From a bacterium (GTDB lineage: Bacteria; T1Sed10-126), in NCBI GenBank assembly GCA_003557545.1, contig PWOD01000233.1, positions 1 to 41,110 of the forward strand: 41,110 nucleotides of DNA, written 5' to 3'. A program made the position numbers and the translations under genes. This document shows positions 1 through 8,870 of this stretch, piece after piece (the first letter of the stretch is position 1; each line of letters begins with the position of its first letter). The notes beneath the pieces are model-generated. The model was not told where the DNA came from and made no database searches. It worked only from the letters and a program-made list of their open reading frames with translations.

Positions 1-1
1 G

Positions 2-1084
2 GTGGTGTTTGCAATGTTCTGGTTGGTTAGCTGTCCAATTTCGGGACAGGCTGATCAATCCGACAGATGGGAAAGTTCCCGGGAGATTCTTTCCTACCGG
101 GTTGAATGTCGGGTTGACGGTAAGGAGTGCCGCCTTGTAGAGATTAAGGAGAAGTCAGAACAAGAGTTATTTTCTGGCTCGCCCGCAGCAGTTGAGGATA
201 AGCTTATCGAAAGTTTGCGAGAGCGATATGGGGAAGGACATCCTAATCTGCCGATCTGGACCATGGGTGGGTCTCAGTTCTGGTCGGATAGTTATCTGTT
301 GTCGGGCTGGCGTATTCAGGAAAATATATTAACTGGCCATTACCGGTTACTTGATCCTGAGGATTTGCGCCGGGCCTGGGGAAGTTATGAGGCTTGCAGG
401 ACAGTTCTGGCTGATTTTCAAAGGCAGCTTGATCTTCGTCCTAAAAGTGATCACGGGGTAGTTTTATTGCATGGACTTTTTCGCAGTCGTCATCATATGA
501 AACCGCTACAAGATGCTCTGAAAGAGGATGGGTATGAGGTAATTTCGATTAATTATCCAAGTACTCAGCAGTCGATAGAGGAACATGCACAGCAGATTGA
601 ACAGCTCTTGATTAAACTTGAAGGGATTGAAAAACTGTCATTTGTCACCCATAGTCTTGGTGGAATCATAATCCGTGCGTTATTCGGTCTTGAGAGCTGG
701 CAAAAGCAGTTTGAACCGGGTCGATTAGTCATGATTGCTCCACCCAATCAGGGCGCACAGGTGGCGGAGGCGATGGAAGATTTCTTTCCTTATCGTGTTA
801 TTACCGGAAAAGCTGGTGAAGAGCTGGTGGAAGAGGTTGTAACTGAGTTTCCTGTTCCTGACGTTGAGTTTGGGATTATCGCCGGTAAGGTTGAACATTC
901 AGTCGGTTGGAATCCACTGCTTGATGGGCCGGGGGACGGATTGATTGCGATCGATAGAACCCGGTTAGAAGAAGCGGGAGATTTTCTTAAGGTGGAGGGG
1001 CAGCATAGCTTTTTGCCGGGTAAAAGTGAGGTTATTGAAGCCACCCTTAAATTTTTAGAGTCCGGGCAGTTTGTCCCTAAGTAG
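2..1084 (+). CDS. Secreted or lipoprotein alpha/beta hydrolase (lipase/esterase-like), 5' end uncertain
   Basis: The protein resembles the alpha/beta-hydrolase fold of lipases and PGAP1-like esterases. Counting from the GTG at position 2, the oxyanion region is HGLFRS, the nucleophile elbow is T-H-S218-L-G-G (the common THSxG variant of GxSxG), and the likely acid and base are D312 (PGDG) and H335 (GQHSF). The N-terminus reads FWLVSC, which fits the end of a lipoprotein signal (lipobox LVSC) or a signal peptide. The gene touches the window edge, so the true start may lie outside. About 130 residues before the hydrolase core show no motif I recognise. It ends in TAG, with an in-frame TAA three codons later, and converges with the small minus-strand gene that follows. 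Substrate is unknown; acyl-ester hydrolysis in the envelope is inferred. Confidence 0.75.
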   Translation: MVFAMFWLVSCPISGQADQSDRWESSREILSYRVECRVDGKECRLVEIKEKSEQELFSGSPAAVEDKLIESLRERYGEGHPNLPIWTMGGSQFWSDSYLLSGWRIQENILTGHYRLLDPEDLRRAWGSYEACRTVLADFQRQLDLRPKSDHGVVLLHGLFRSRHHMKPLQDALKEDGYEVISINYPSTQQSIEEHAQQIEQLLIKLEGIEKLSFVTHSLGGIIIRALFGLESWQKQFEPGRLVMIAPPNQGAQVAEAMEDFFPYRVITGKAGEELVEEVVTEFPVPDVEFGIIAGKVEHSVGWNPLLDGPGDGLIAIDRTRLEEAGDFLKVEGQHSFLPGKSEVIEATLKFLESGQFVPK

Positions 1085-1094
1085 TGGATTTAAA

Positions 1095-1367
1095 TTAGGC
1101 ATCAAACAGCTGTTCAAGCAACTGCTCGGCCGCTTCTTCAGAACTCACACCATTAACTGCCAGCTCACCGTCAGGATGGATATGGATGGTAGATTCACCG
1201 GAAATGATAACCAGGGCGTTTAACTCTTCCATGTGGATAACTCTATCAAATTTGTTTTTAGCAATTCGAGAGAGGGTTTTTAGATCAGGCGGATTGTTCA
1301 GCTGCCCCTGGACTGTATAGCTGCTGTCTTCCGCACAGTATTCGTAGATAGATAGATTGAAATCCAT
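1095..1367 (-). CDS. Small hypothetical protein (90 aa) downstream of pyrF
   Basis: I do not recognise this family. It is a 90-residue soluble, acidic protein with no signal peptide or membrane segment. The middle has a strand-like stretch (ALVIISGESTIHIHPDGELAV), followed by a C-terminal helix rich in Glu (SSEEAAEQLLEQLF). The DGELAVNGV turn followed by an EEAAEQLL helix resembles half-repeats of TBP-like or small ligand-binding folds, but this is only an impression. The ATG lies two bases past the pyrF stop with no strong Shine-Dalgarno, so translation is probably coupled to pyrF. It is the last gene of the minus-strand operon. Confidence 0.65.
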   Translation of the reverse strand: MDFNLSIYEYCAEDSSYTVQGQLNNPPDLKTLSRIAKNKFDRVIHMEELNALVIISGESTIHIHPDGELAVNGVSSEEAAEQLLEQLFDA

Positions 1368-1369
1368 TG

Positions 1370-2038
1370 TCAGATAGTTCCAGAGGAAGAGTTGATTGTT
1401 TGTTTAATCTGTCTTATTTTTGCGGTAGGATCATCCGCCTGGTAGATCGCTCGTCCGATTATTTCAAAGTTAGCCCCGGCGGCTATGGCTGCCCCGTAAT
1501 CGCCTCCCTGGGCGCCTATGCCGCAGGAAACAATCGATAGCTCAGGACCCACTATCTGGCGAACGCGTCGAACAATTTCAGGCCGGTTACCCGGCGCCTG
1601 AACCCCGGCGAAACCAAGTTCCCGGGCCAGTTCGGCAAATTTTTCCCAGTGGGGCTCGAAAAAGTCGGCTCCTCCCGGATTGGTCAACTGGGTGGCAATA
1701 AATAGTTTCATATCACCAGCCGCCCGTTTGGCCCGCAGAAGGGCGTCGACACCGACAAAACCGTGGATCATTGCTGCTGACGCACCATATTCACGACAAA
1801 GGCGAATTATTCTATTGTTAGTTACTGGAACATCAGCAATTTTGAAATCGGCAAATACCGGTCGGTTAAATCGTTCGGCAGTCAGTTTGAGGATCTGTAT
1901 TCCTTCCTTTAAAACCAGTGGATAGTTGAACTTTATCAGGTCAACATGGTCGACCACCTGTTCAACTATTGAAAAGGCGGATTTTTGGTCGGGGAGATCA
2001 AGTGCCAGGATAATACCGGTTTCTTTTTTCCACAGCAT
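1370..2038 (-). CDS. pyrF: Orotidine 5'-phosphate decarboxylase
   Basis: This enzyme decarboxylates OMP to UMP, the last step of de novo pyrimidine synthesis. The 222-aa protein is a short TIM barrel of the archaeal-type OMP decarboxylase family. It starts with GIILALDLPD, carries the catalytic D-x-K-x-x-D cluster in FADFKIADVP, and has the phosphate-binding loop CGIGAQGGD near the C-terminus. Hexulose-phosphate synthase is a related alternative, but the GIGAQGGD loop favours PyrF. The ATG is preceded by AGGAG at about 8 nt. The gene lies between iorB and the 90-aa gene rather than in a pyrimidine operon. TGA stop. Confidence 0.9.
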   Translation of the reverse strand: MLWKKETGIILALDLPDQKSAFSIVEQVVDHVDLIKFNYPLVLKEGIQILKLTAERFNRPVFADFKIADVPVTNNRIIRLCREYGASAAMIHGFVGVDALLRAKRAAGDMKLFIATQLTNPGGADFFEPHWEKFAELARELGFAGVQAPGNRPEIVRRVRQIVGPELSIVSCGIGAQGGDYGAAIAAGANFEIIGRAIYQADDPTAKIRQIKQTINSSSGTI

Positions 2039-2126
2039 GGAACTGCTCCTTTAACTGTCAGGATCGGTTAGATTTGAAAGAGAATATTATCTATTTCAGT
2101 CAGCAGTTGGTCAACAGAGACGGTTT

Positions 2127-2714
2127 TTACAGATCAGCATTTTGTTTGGCCAGCTGTAGTCCTCGTTCGAACAGGGCAAGATTTTTTTCCAGAATAGAAT
2201 CTTTCTGGGAAGCAAATTTTTTAATCAGGGAATTTTTAACCGCTGTAGCTTTCAGTGGAAGATGATAAGTTGCTGCACCCAGCAGGAGAGTGTTGGTGCC
2301 CCGTTTGAAGTTCAGTTCAGCAGCCAGCTCCGAGGCTTTTAACAGTAAACTGTTTTTGTTTAATCGTAGTTTGTTCAGTAGAAGTTCAAGCTCCGGATAG
2401 CCGGGGATGTTTTTGATCGGATCGATACTGCTAATTATCTGTCCGGTTGGTTTCAGCCAGTCCAGGTGTCTGATAGTTTCAAGCGGTTCCAATCCCAGCA
2501 GGAGGTCAGCCTGATGGCGTGGAACAAGGCCGGTGGAGGGAGGGTATTGATTAATTCGCAGGTGTGAGACTACAGCGCCCCCTCGCTGGGCCATGCCGTG
2601 GACTTCAGATTGCTTAATTCGCAGATCAGTTTGTAGAACCGCCTCACCAATTATTGCTGAGATTGTAAGTATTCCCTGGCCGCCAACTCCGGCGATAATC
2701 ATGTCGGTTTGCAT
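2127..2714 (-). CDS. iorB: Indolepyruvate ferredoxin oxidoreductase, beta subunit
   Basis: This is the gamma-type (pyruvate:ferredoxin oxidoreductase-like) subunit of the IorAB enzyme, which oxidatively decarboxylates aryl pyruvates (from Trp, Phe or Tyr) to aryl-acetyl-CoA in anaerobes. The 195-aa length is typical. Diagnostic segments are the N-terminal IIAGVGGQGILT and EVHGMAQRGGAVVSHLRI. Start ATG with GGAGAG about 8 nt upstream. It follows iorA by about 70 nt in the same operon. No iron-sulfur motif is visible, as expected for this subunit. Confidence 0.92.
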   Translation of the reverse strand: MQTDMIIAGVGGQGILTISAIIGEAVLQTDLRIKQSEVHGMAQRGGAVVSHLRINQYPPSTGLVPRHQADLLLGLEPLETIRHLDWLKPTGQIISSIDPIKNIPGYPELELLLNKLRLNKNSLLLKASELAAELNFKRGTNTLLLGAATYHLPLKATAVKNSLIKKFASQKDSILEKNLALFERGLQLAKQNADL

Positions 2715-2784
2715 AATTTAAACTCTCCTAAGTTTTTTGATAAGCCCTGAGTTAGATTATTTTCAAGGGCGTAAACTGTTAAAA

Positions 2785-4353
2785 CTACCTAAGTTTGATA
2801 CAGGCCCGGCGCAGAATTAAAACCGAAACTCCGTCGTAGTTGCTCTCTTCAACCAGGAGTTTGAGATTCTTTTTTTTCTCAGTAGCAAGAGGTTTGAGTA
2901 GATGAATATGTTCCGGCGAAACTCCAATTCCCCGGCAGATATCTTCCAGGGAGTCCGCCCCAATAGAGGTCTGCCCGCCGGTCATAGCGGTTGTTCGGTT
3001 ATCAAGAATAAGCACGGTAATATTTGTTGATTCATAGACCGCATCCAGCAGACCTGTCATTCCGGAGTGGGTAAAGGTTGAATCTCCAATCAGTGCCAGT
3101 GAGGGATGTAGACCGGCATCAGCAGCACCCTTGGCCATGGTTATAGAAGCTCCCATATCTACACAGGTATGGATGGCTTCATAAGGTGCTAGATAACCGA
3201 GGGTATAACATCCTATGTCGGAAAAAGCCCGTCCTTTGGGATTTAGTTCAAGAAACTCTTTAACTACATCGAAACTGTCGGCGTGTGGACAACCGGGACA
3301 GAGCTTTGGGGGACGAGGTGGTAGTTGAAACTGAGAATCTTGTTCTTCATTGTCAAGGTTAAGAGCTGGTTTGATCGTTTCCGGGGTTAATTCACCGGTC
3401 AGTGACAGGGGACCTTGAATTCGTCCAAGGAGCTTTTTCCGGGGGTAGGCATCCTGTAAAAACTGTTCAATTAAGGGGGCCCCGTCTTCCAGTATAAGTA
3501 GCTGTTCAAACCGTTCAGAAAAATCTCTTAGTTTCTGCCTGGGTAGTGGATAGCGGGAGATTTTCAGGCAGGGATGGGGCAGCTCGCCGTTGTTGGCAAA
3601 CTCCTCCAGGTAGCCAAAGCCGATACCCGCTGCAATAATACCAAGTTGAGAATCGCGACCGGCAATCCGCCGGTTTTTTCTGGAACTCTCTGCCGCCGCC
3701 CTGATCTTCTCCCGCTTTTCAGTCAACAGTTGATAGTTTTTGCGAGCATTTAGAGGGATTAGAGTGTATCTGTTATGTTGACGGTTAGGGGAAAAATTAG
3801 CGGGGGGTTGAGGCGGTGCCAGCTTGACGTCAGCTCGGGTATGGGCGATTCTGGTGACAATCCTGACAAGTACCGGAAGGGAGAATTTTTCCGATATTTC
3901 AAAGGCGTTTCGGGTGAAATCATAGGCTTCTTGTTGATCGGCCGGTTCTAAAACAGGAATTCCGGCAAATTCTCCGTAGAAGCGGGAATCCTGTTCATTT
4001 TGGCTGGAATGCATAGAAGGATCATCGGCAACGATCAGTACGAGCCCCCCGTCAATTCCAGTTATTGCCGAGTTAACAAAGGGATCCGCTGCAACATTCA
4101 GTCCGACGTGTTTCATGCTGACCATGGTTCTTAAGCCACAGTAGGAATGGCCCAGCGCTGCTTCGTAAGCAGTTTTTTCATTGCTGCTCCATTTTCGATG
4201 AACCTGTCTTTCGTCAGCCTCCTCGGATTCCATAATATATTCCATAATCTCGGTTGAAGGAGTACCAGGATATGAATAAGCAGCCCCGATGCCCGCGTCA
4301 AGGGCAGCCTGTGCAACTGCTTCGTCACCCAGTAATAGTTTCCGTTCTGTCAT
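2785..4353 (-). CDS. iorA: Indolepyruvate ferredoxin oxidoreductase, alpha subunit, without C-terminal ferredoxin domain
   Basis: This is the thiamine-diphosphate-binding subunit of IorAB. It has the N-terminal pyrimidine-binding domain (AAYSYPGTPSTEIMEY), the cysteine motif LCPGCPH, and a C-terminal TPP domain (GDSTFTHSGMTGLLDA, then ITVLILDN). At 522 aa it is shorter than the usual family length of about 600 or more residues. It stops just after LILRRAC, where family members normally continue into a 2[4Fe-4S] ferredoxin domain. The bases after the stop read TAG TTT TAA, so no hidden domain follows in frame. Start ATG with GGTGA about 8 nt upstream. Electrons may pass to a separate ferredoxin, which is inference. 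Confidence 0.9.
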   Translation of the reverse strand: MTERKLLLGDEAVAQAALDAGIGAAYSYPGTPSTEIMEYIMESEEADERQVHRKWSSNEKTAYEAALGHSYCGLRTMVSMKHVGLNVAADPFVNSAITGIDGGLVLIVADDPSMHSSQNEQDSRFYGEFAGIPVLEPADQQEAYDFTRNAFEISEKFSLPVLVRIVTRIAHTRADVKLAPPQPPANFSPNRQHNRYTLIPLNARKNYQLLTEKREKIRAAAESSRKNRRIAGRDSQLGIIAAGIGFGYLEEFANNGELPHPCLKISRYPLPRQKLRDFSERFEQLLILEDGAPLIEQFLQDAYPRKKLLGRIQGPLSLTGELTPETIKPALNLDNEEQDSQFQLPPRPPKLCPGCPHADSFDVVKEFLELNPKGRAFSDIGCYTLGYLAPYEAIHTCVDMGASITMAKGAADAGLHPSLALIGDSTFTHSGMTGLLDAVYESTNITVLILDNRTTAMTGGQTSIGADSLEDICRGIGVSPEHIHLLKPLATEKKKNLKLLVEESNYDGVSVLILRRACIKLR

Positions 4354-4414
4354 TTTTTCATCACCATCAGTTTAAGTTATTGGTAGCAAATTGCTCCTGG
4401 TAAGTCGGGATAGT

Positions 4415-4846
4415 TTAAAGGGCCAGGACCTCTTCATTGGTAAGTACCGTAAAACCATTTTCGCGCAGAATGGTTCCAGCCCTGGTGAGCTGTTCGAAGC
4501 GAAAGACCATAATCGCCGCATTCTCAGCCTTTTCCACAAAAGCATACATATATTCTACATTGATTGAGGCGTCGGTCAAAGCGGCTAGAACCCGGGCTAA
4601 TCCCCCGGGTTTATCCGGCACTTCTACTGCAATGACCTCAGTAAACTTGAAGATGATATCGCCATCCTCAAGAACTTTACGAGCATGTTCTGGCTGGTCA
4701 ACAATTAAACGAAGAATTCCAAAATCACTAGTATCAGCCAGTGAGAGGGCGCGGATGTTAATCCCCGCCTGTCCGAGCAGAGCTGTTATATGGTTGAGTC
4801 TTCCCAGGCGATTTTCTAAAAAGATGCTTATCTGTTGAACCTTCAC
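4415..4846 (-). CDS. Tandem ACT-domain protein, probable amino-acid-sensing regulator
   Basis: The 143-aa protein consists of two ACT domains. The first is at about residues 3-65 (QISIFLENRLGRLNHITALL) and the second at about 70-140 (VIAVEVPDKPGGLARVLAAL). ACT domains bind amino acids allosterically, and stand-alone tandem forms are commonly found beside paaK and ior genes, so a role in sensing aromatic or branched amino acids is likely but inferred. There is no catalytic or DNA-binding domain. The start is GTG with AGGAAG 7 nt upstream. TAA stop. It sits between paaK and iorA in one operon. Confidence 0.85.
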   Translation of the reverse strand: MKVQQISIFLENRLGRLNHITALLGQAGINIRALSLADTSDFGILRLIVDQPEHARKVLEDGDIIFKFTEVIAVEVPDKPGGLARVLAALTDASINVEYMYAFVEKAENAAIMVFRFEQLTRAGTILRENGFTVLTNEEVLAL

Positions 4847-4879
4847 AATATCACTTCCTGTCTATAGGCTGGTTAGCGG

Positions 4880-6178
4880 TTAAGTACGGTGGTCGATAAC
4901 TCGTTGGGACTTACCCTGATGCCGTTTTAAACTGCGTGGTTCGACCAGCGTAATTTTAGCCCGTAGGTTAAGTGTGTTAATAATAGCATGATTGATTTTT
5001 TGCTGGAGTTTTTCCAGCCCTTTAACTGCATCAGTAAATAGTTTGCGATTGACTTCAACCTGGATTTCCAACTCATCCAGTGTTCCTTCACGCTTAACAA
5101 TTATCTGGTAGTGGGGCTCGGTCTCTTCAATCTCTAACAGGACTGCTTCGATCTGTGATGGAAACACATTAACACCCCGAATAATCAACATATCATCGGT
5201 GCGCCCCCGGACCCGTTCCATCCGGGCAAAGGTGCGACCACAGGGACAGGGTTCACGTGTTATCGAGGTGATATCCCGGGTACGATAGCGGAGGAGAGGT
5301 AGGGCCTGCTTGGTCATGCAGGTTATGACCAGTTCGCCCTGCTCCCCTTCGGGCAGTGGTTGGCCTGATACTGGATCGATGATTTCAGGATAAAAATGAT
5401 CTTCAAAGATATGTAACCCCTGTTTTTCCAGACATTCGCTGGAAACTCCAGGACCGATGATTTCACTTAATCCGTAGATATCCAGAGCATCAATATTCAT
5501 TCGCTGTTCGATAGATTGGCGCATACTGTCAGACCATGGTTCGGCTCCGAAAAAACCGGTTTTAAGTGGCAGAGAATGGAAATCAATCCCCTCTTCGCGC
5601 GCGGTTTCCAGCAGTTGTAGTGCGTAGGTTGGCGTACAGCAGAGCAGGGTTGTGTTGAAATCTTCCATCAGCTGGAGCTGCTGACGTGAGTTGCCACTGG
5701 AAATGGGGATTACAGTTGCCCCAAGTTTTTCACCACCGTAGTGCATCCCCAGTCCTCCGGTAAATAGTCCGTAACCATAGGCGACCTGGACCACATCATT
5801 GGCAGAACCGCCGCCGCAGGCAAGGGTTCGTGCCGCCAATCTTGACCACAGGTCTATATCCTGTTTTGTGTAGCCGACTACTGTGGGTTTTCCGGTTGTT
5901 CCAGAGGAGGCATGCACCCGCACAACATCCTCCAGGTCGGCAGCAAATAATCCAAAAGGATAATTGTCCCGAAAATCTTCTTTAATTGTGAAGGGGAGAT
6001 CTTGTAGCTGTTCGAGGGAGTTAATATCTCCCGGTTTGACTCCGCAGTGTTTAAGTTTATTACGATAAAATAAGACATTTTCATAAAGGTAATTAACCAG
6101 GGAGGCAAGTCTATTCGTCTGGAGTTTTCGTAGTTGTTCGGGGGGTAGTGATTGGTCTTCGCTGTCGAAATAGTCCAT
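4880..6178 (-). CDS. paaK: Phenylacetate-CoA ligase (aryl-acetate AMP-forming CoA ligase)
   Basis: This is an ANL-superfamily adenylate-forming ligase that interconverts aryl-acetates and their CoA thioesters. It has the P-loop-like [11 protein letters not shown], the adenylation motif DIYGLSE, the hinge region [19 protein letters not shown], and the C-terminal domain typical of PaaK. I chose the ATG at 6178 (MDYFDSED), giving 432 aa, because GGAGAG lies 7 nt upstream and the length matches the family. A longer TTG-started form from 6211 is possible. It is the first gene of the operon with the ACT protein, iorA and iorB, which fits conversion of aryl-pyruvate to aryl-acetyl-CoA and then aryl-acetate with energy gain, or the reverse in biosynthesis. 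Confidence 0.9.
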   Translation of the reverse strand: MDYFDSEDQSLPPEQLRKLQTNRLASLVNYLYENVLFYRNKLKHCGVKPGDINSLEQLQDLPFTIKEDFRDNYPFGLFAADLEDVVRVHASSGTTGKPTVVGYTKQDIDLWSRLAARTLACGGGSANDVVQVAYGYGLFTGGLGMHYGGEKLGATVIPISSGNSRQQLQLMEDFNTTLLCCTPTYALQLLETAREEGIDFHSLPLKTGFFGAEPWSDSMRQSIEQRMNIDALDIYGLSEIIGPGVSSECLEKQGLHIFEDHFYPEIIDPVSGQPLPEGEQGELVITCMTKQALPLLRYRTRDITSITREPCPCGRTFARMERVRGRTDDMLIIRGVNVFPSQIEAVLLEIEETEPHYQIIVKREGTLDELEIQVEVNRKLFTDAVKGLEKLQQKINHAIINTLNLRAKITLVEPRSLKRHQGKSQRVIDHRT

Positions 6179-6343
6179 TGATAAGCTCTCCATTCTCCGG
6201 ATTAGCGGCAAATCTTTATTCGCTTCATGGTGGTCTTTATTATTTAGGTATAGCTGATCTCACTATGTAAGAAATCCAGGTTATTTTTGTAAACAATGAT
6301 AAAACAGGTTTTGCAATGAGTGTAGGGAAAGACAATTGAAAAT

Positions 6344-7513
6344 TCAAGTTTGTTGTTGCTCGGGATCCGCTGGTGGTGATGGAACATCTGGGGAGGGGCG
6401 AAAGAGAAAAGCATAAAATCCAAGGGCCAGCGGAACGGCCAGTATAAAACCCAGTGCTCCACCAAAAGAACGGACCAGGGAGCTGGCAATAAGTTCCCTA
6501 TTAAGTTGTGAACGTAATGATTCTGGGAATAAATAGAGGCTAAAAAATAGGAGCAGATCAGTTCCCAGGTAAGCCAGCAAAAGAGTGTTACACATCGTTC
6601 CCAGAAGTCGTCGGCTGACCGTAGTAGTTCGTTTCAGCAGTTCACTAAAGGGTAACTCCTTACGGCGAGTAGAGATTTCTGCTGCTGAAGAGTTTATGTC
6701 AACTGCTACGTCGAGGACCAGTCCGAGTATGCCGATCAGTGCTCCTCCGATGAACAGGGCGAAAAAATTAATATCGGCAAGCTGTTCGGGAAAATAGCGA
6801 CGCGCGTAGTCTAATGTCTGAACAGTATCGTCACTGAGACCACTGAGCGAAAGGAGGTGGGTGAATATTGCCAGAATAATGAGAGCGACAACACCAGTGG
6901 CCAGCGTCGTGAAAATTGCGGAAAGGGCTTTTCGGTTAAATCCTAAAGCAGAGGGTAGAACCAGGCAGGAAACCAGCAGATAAAAAATACCAATTTCTAA
7001 TATTATTGGTGAACCGGTCTGTATACGAGGTAGTAAAAAATAGAAAAAATAGCTGGTACCCAGTGCCAGACCGAGCAAACCTCGTAGAGTTGGCCATCCG
7101 CCGGCCAGCATACATAATATCAGGGAGATAATAATTAACAGGCTGTAGCGGTAAACCCGGTTATGGCTGATAAAGATGAACCGCTCCGGTTCATCCGGTG
7201 AGGCTTGTAGAATAACTGGAGTTCCTTCAACAAGCAGCTGCTGAGGAAGATCCAGAGCTGCTTTGTCCAGTTTAATTGTTGGTTGAGCGTCGGGCAGATA
7301 GACAAGTAGCTTCCAGTGATCGGCGCCTTCTTCCAGCAGTTGACCCCGGTAAAAATTGGGCTGCCGTTCCAGCTGTTCAACAAAGGGATGACCGACTATA
7401 TCAAGATCCACCGGCACAAAGTTTCCTCGTTCGGGTTGTCGGGCGCTGGCGGAGCAGGCGATTAAGCTGCTCATAAGAAGGAGGATAAAGAGGAATGGGA
7501 CTGTTTTATACAT
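6344..7513 (-). CDS. YibE/F-like membrane protein with lipoprotein-type N-terminus
   Basis: The 389-aa protein belongs to the YibE/F-like family of bacterial membrane proteins of unknown function. It starts with a hydrophobic signal ending in a lipobox (SLIAC, Cys at about residue 20), then an extracytoplasmic beta-rich domain to about residue 120, then about seven or eight membrane segments. The conserved loop LVLDVAVDINSSAAEISTR, between membrane segments, is the hallmark also seen in the neighbour (MMDVAIVIGSTIDEISR). The start ATG overlaps the end of the upstream paralog by 8 nt, so translation is coupled. A Pro- and Gln-rich tail ends the protein. TGA stop. Confidence 0.8.
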   Translation of the reverse strand: MYKTVPFLFILLLMSSLIACSASARQPERGNFVPVDLDIVGHPFVEQLERQPNFYRGQLLEEGADHWKLLVYLPDAQPTIKLDKAALDLPQQLLVEGTPVILQASPDEPERFIFISHNRVYRYSLLIIISLILCMLAGGWPTLRGLLGLALGTSYFFYFLLPRIQTGSPIILEIGIFYLLVSCLVLPSALGFNRKALSAIFTTLATGVVALIILAIFTHLLSLSGLSDDTVQTLDYARRYFPEQLADINFFALFIGGALIGILGLVLDVAVDINSSAAEISTRRKELPFSELLKRTTTVSRRLLGTMCNTLLLAYLGTDLLLFFSLYLFPESLRSQLNRELIASSLVRSFGGALGFILAVPLALGFYAFLFRPSPDVPSPPADPEQQQT

Positions 7514-8603
7514 CCTGTTTGCACCACCAGGCAGTTATTGTTGAACTTAAGGGGATTATTAGGGCAAGGCCGACCAGAGCGGCGGAGATACGTAAAATTT
7601 CAATACCGATAAAATCATAGTTTAGATATTTCATCCATGAAATTTCAAATAGTTCAAAGGCTAACAGAGCCGGGAGCATTACACCCAAATAAGCAAAAAA
7701 TAAGGTGTTTATCATTGTTGATAAGATCTGTCCCCCAACCCGTTGGCCACTTTTAAATAGTTGGATAAAGGGAAGGTTTTTTTGATCACGGGATATTTCG
7801 TCGATTGTTGAGCCGATAACAATCGCCACATCCATCATCGCGCCCAGTGTGCTGAGGACTATTCCACTTATTATAAGATGTCCAAGGTTGGTTGGTGTGA
7901 GACCGGTTTGATGATCCATCCAGGTTAAGATCAGTCGAGCATGGCGGGCCCGGTTGGCATCAAGATGAAAAAAACCGTAGGCCCAGTTGCTGTAGATGAA
8001 GGTCAGCAGTAATCCGGCCAGCAGGGCCAGGATTGCCGGATAGGCGGCTCGTTGAAAACCGGTAACGAAAAAAATCGTATAAAGTACGGTGAGCATACAG
8101 ATGATAATCGCCAGAGGTAGCAGAGGAAACCCGGCAAGGCTGGCCGGAAAGAGGAAAAAGAAAAATAGTCCGCCGCTTAAAACTGCTGAGCTAAGTCCCA
8201 CCAGTCCCTCCCAACGGCCAATTATGAACAGAACCAGAGTAACGATTAAAAATAATAGAAGTAGTCCGTGTTCCCGTTGTTGCTCACCCAGAGAAAAGCT
8301 AATTCGTTCATTTTCACGATATTCAGCGGTACCGATGAATCGGTTCCCGGGTTGAAAATTACGGTCATAGAGGGGTTCGCCCCACTGATGTGTTTGGTGG
8401 ATAAAGGTGTCGCCCTGTTCTGGACCTGTATGAAATTTAAACAGGACCGCAACCGGGCCGGCCTCGGTATCGTCGGCGGGGGCTGTGAGTAGTTCCAGAG
8501 TTTCGACAACAACTGTTTGATCTCGAGAAAGAGCAATCCGGGGAGTTAACAATAATAACAGGAAGAGCAGTCCGTAGAGAAGAGCCCGGCTTTTATAATT
8601 CAT
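7506..8603 (-). CDS. YibE/F-like membrane protein
   Basis: This is the first gene of a two-gene operon with its paralog. The protein of about 365 aa has an N-terminal signal (YGLLFLLLLLTPRIALS), an outside domain to about residue 115, then several membrane segments. The loop LGAMMDVAIVIGSTIDEISR is followed by IQLFKSGQRVGGQILSTMINTLFFAYLG, as in other YibE/F proteins. I chose the ATG at 8603; a GTG four codons upstream is possible, but GAGGTG sits directly against it and about 12 nt from the ATG. The pair probably forms one membrane complex (inferred); function is unknown. TAA stop. Confidence 0.8.
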   Translation of the reverse strand: MNYKSRALLYGLLFLLLLLTPRIALSRDQTVVVETLELLTAPADDTEAGPVAVLFKFHTGPEQGDTFIHQTHQWGEPLYDRNFQPGNRFIGTAEYRENERISFSLGEQQREHGLLLLFLIVTLVLFIIGRWEGLVGLSSAVLSGGLFFFFLFPASLAGFPLLPLAIIICMLTVLYTIFFVTGFQRAAYPAILALLAGLLLTFIYSNWAYGFFHLDANRARHARLILTWMDHQTGLTPTNLGHLIISGIVLSTLGAMMDVAIVIGSTIDEISRDQKNLPFIQLFKSGQRVGGQILSTMINTLFFAYLGVMLPALLAFELFEISWMKYLNYDFIGIEILRISAALVGLALIIPLSSTITAWWCKQDV

Positions 8604-8643
8604 GGTGCCAATCACACCTCGAGAGATCAGGGTGAAGATTCCA

Positions 8644-8649
8644 ATTATA
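8644..8649 (-). promoter_or_regulatory. Candidate -10 box for the YibE/F operon
   Basis: On the minus strand the sequence reads TATAAT, about 40 nt upstream of the first YibE/F start. No good -35 hexamer is visible at 16-18 nt, so this is a weak call. Confidence 0.35.
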
Positions 8650-8741
8650 TCCGTAAATTTTAAAGTAAGCTGGAAAATAGTCCAAGAGTGTTATTGGTTA
8701 GCGATAAAAAAAGATTTTTTGGTAAAATTCAGAGAATTCTC

Positions 8742-8769
8742 TTGCGTAAAATTAAAAAATAGCTAAAAA
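8742..8769 (+). promoter_or_regulatory. Candidate promoter for tRNA-Gly
   Basis: TTGCGT at 8742-8747 and TAAAAA at 8764-8769 are separated by 16 nt and lie about 30 nt before the tRNA. The match to the sigma-A consensus is moderate, and the region is AT-rich, so chance matches are likely. Confidence 0.35.
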
Positions 8770-8799
8770 TTAATGGTGTGGTTGAAGTCTGCTTTAGTT

Positions 8800-8870
8800 G
8801 CGGGCGTAGTTCAATGGTAGAACATCAGCTTCCCAAGCTGGTAATGTGGGTTCGATTCCCATCGCCCGCT
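8800..8870 (+). tRNA. tRNA-Gly (anticodon CCC)
   Basis: The cloverleaf can be read directly. The acceptor stem is GCGGGCG paired with CGCCCGC, the D stem is GTTC/GAAC, the anticodon stem is TCAGC/GCTGG around loop TTCCCAA (anticodon CCC, reading GGG), and the T arm is GTGGG-TTCGATT-CCCAT. The discriminator is T at 8870, and the 3' CCA is not encoded. It stands alone between the minus-strand YibE/F operon and rpsB. Confidence 0.95.

Noticed and set aside
1370-2038. 3-hexulose-6-phosphate synthase as the identity of the pyrF gene
   Set aside because: The GIILALD start and the GIGAQGGD phosphate loop are those of OMP decarboxylase.
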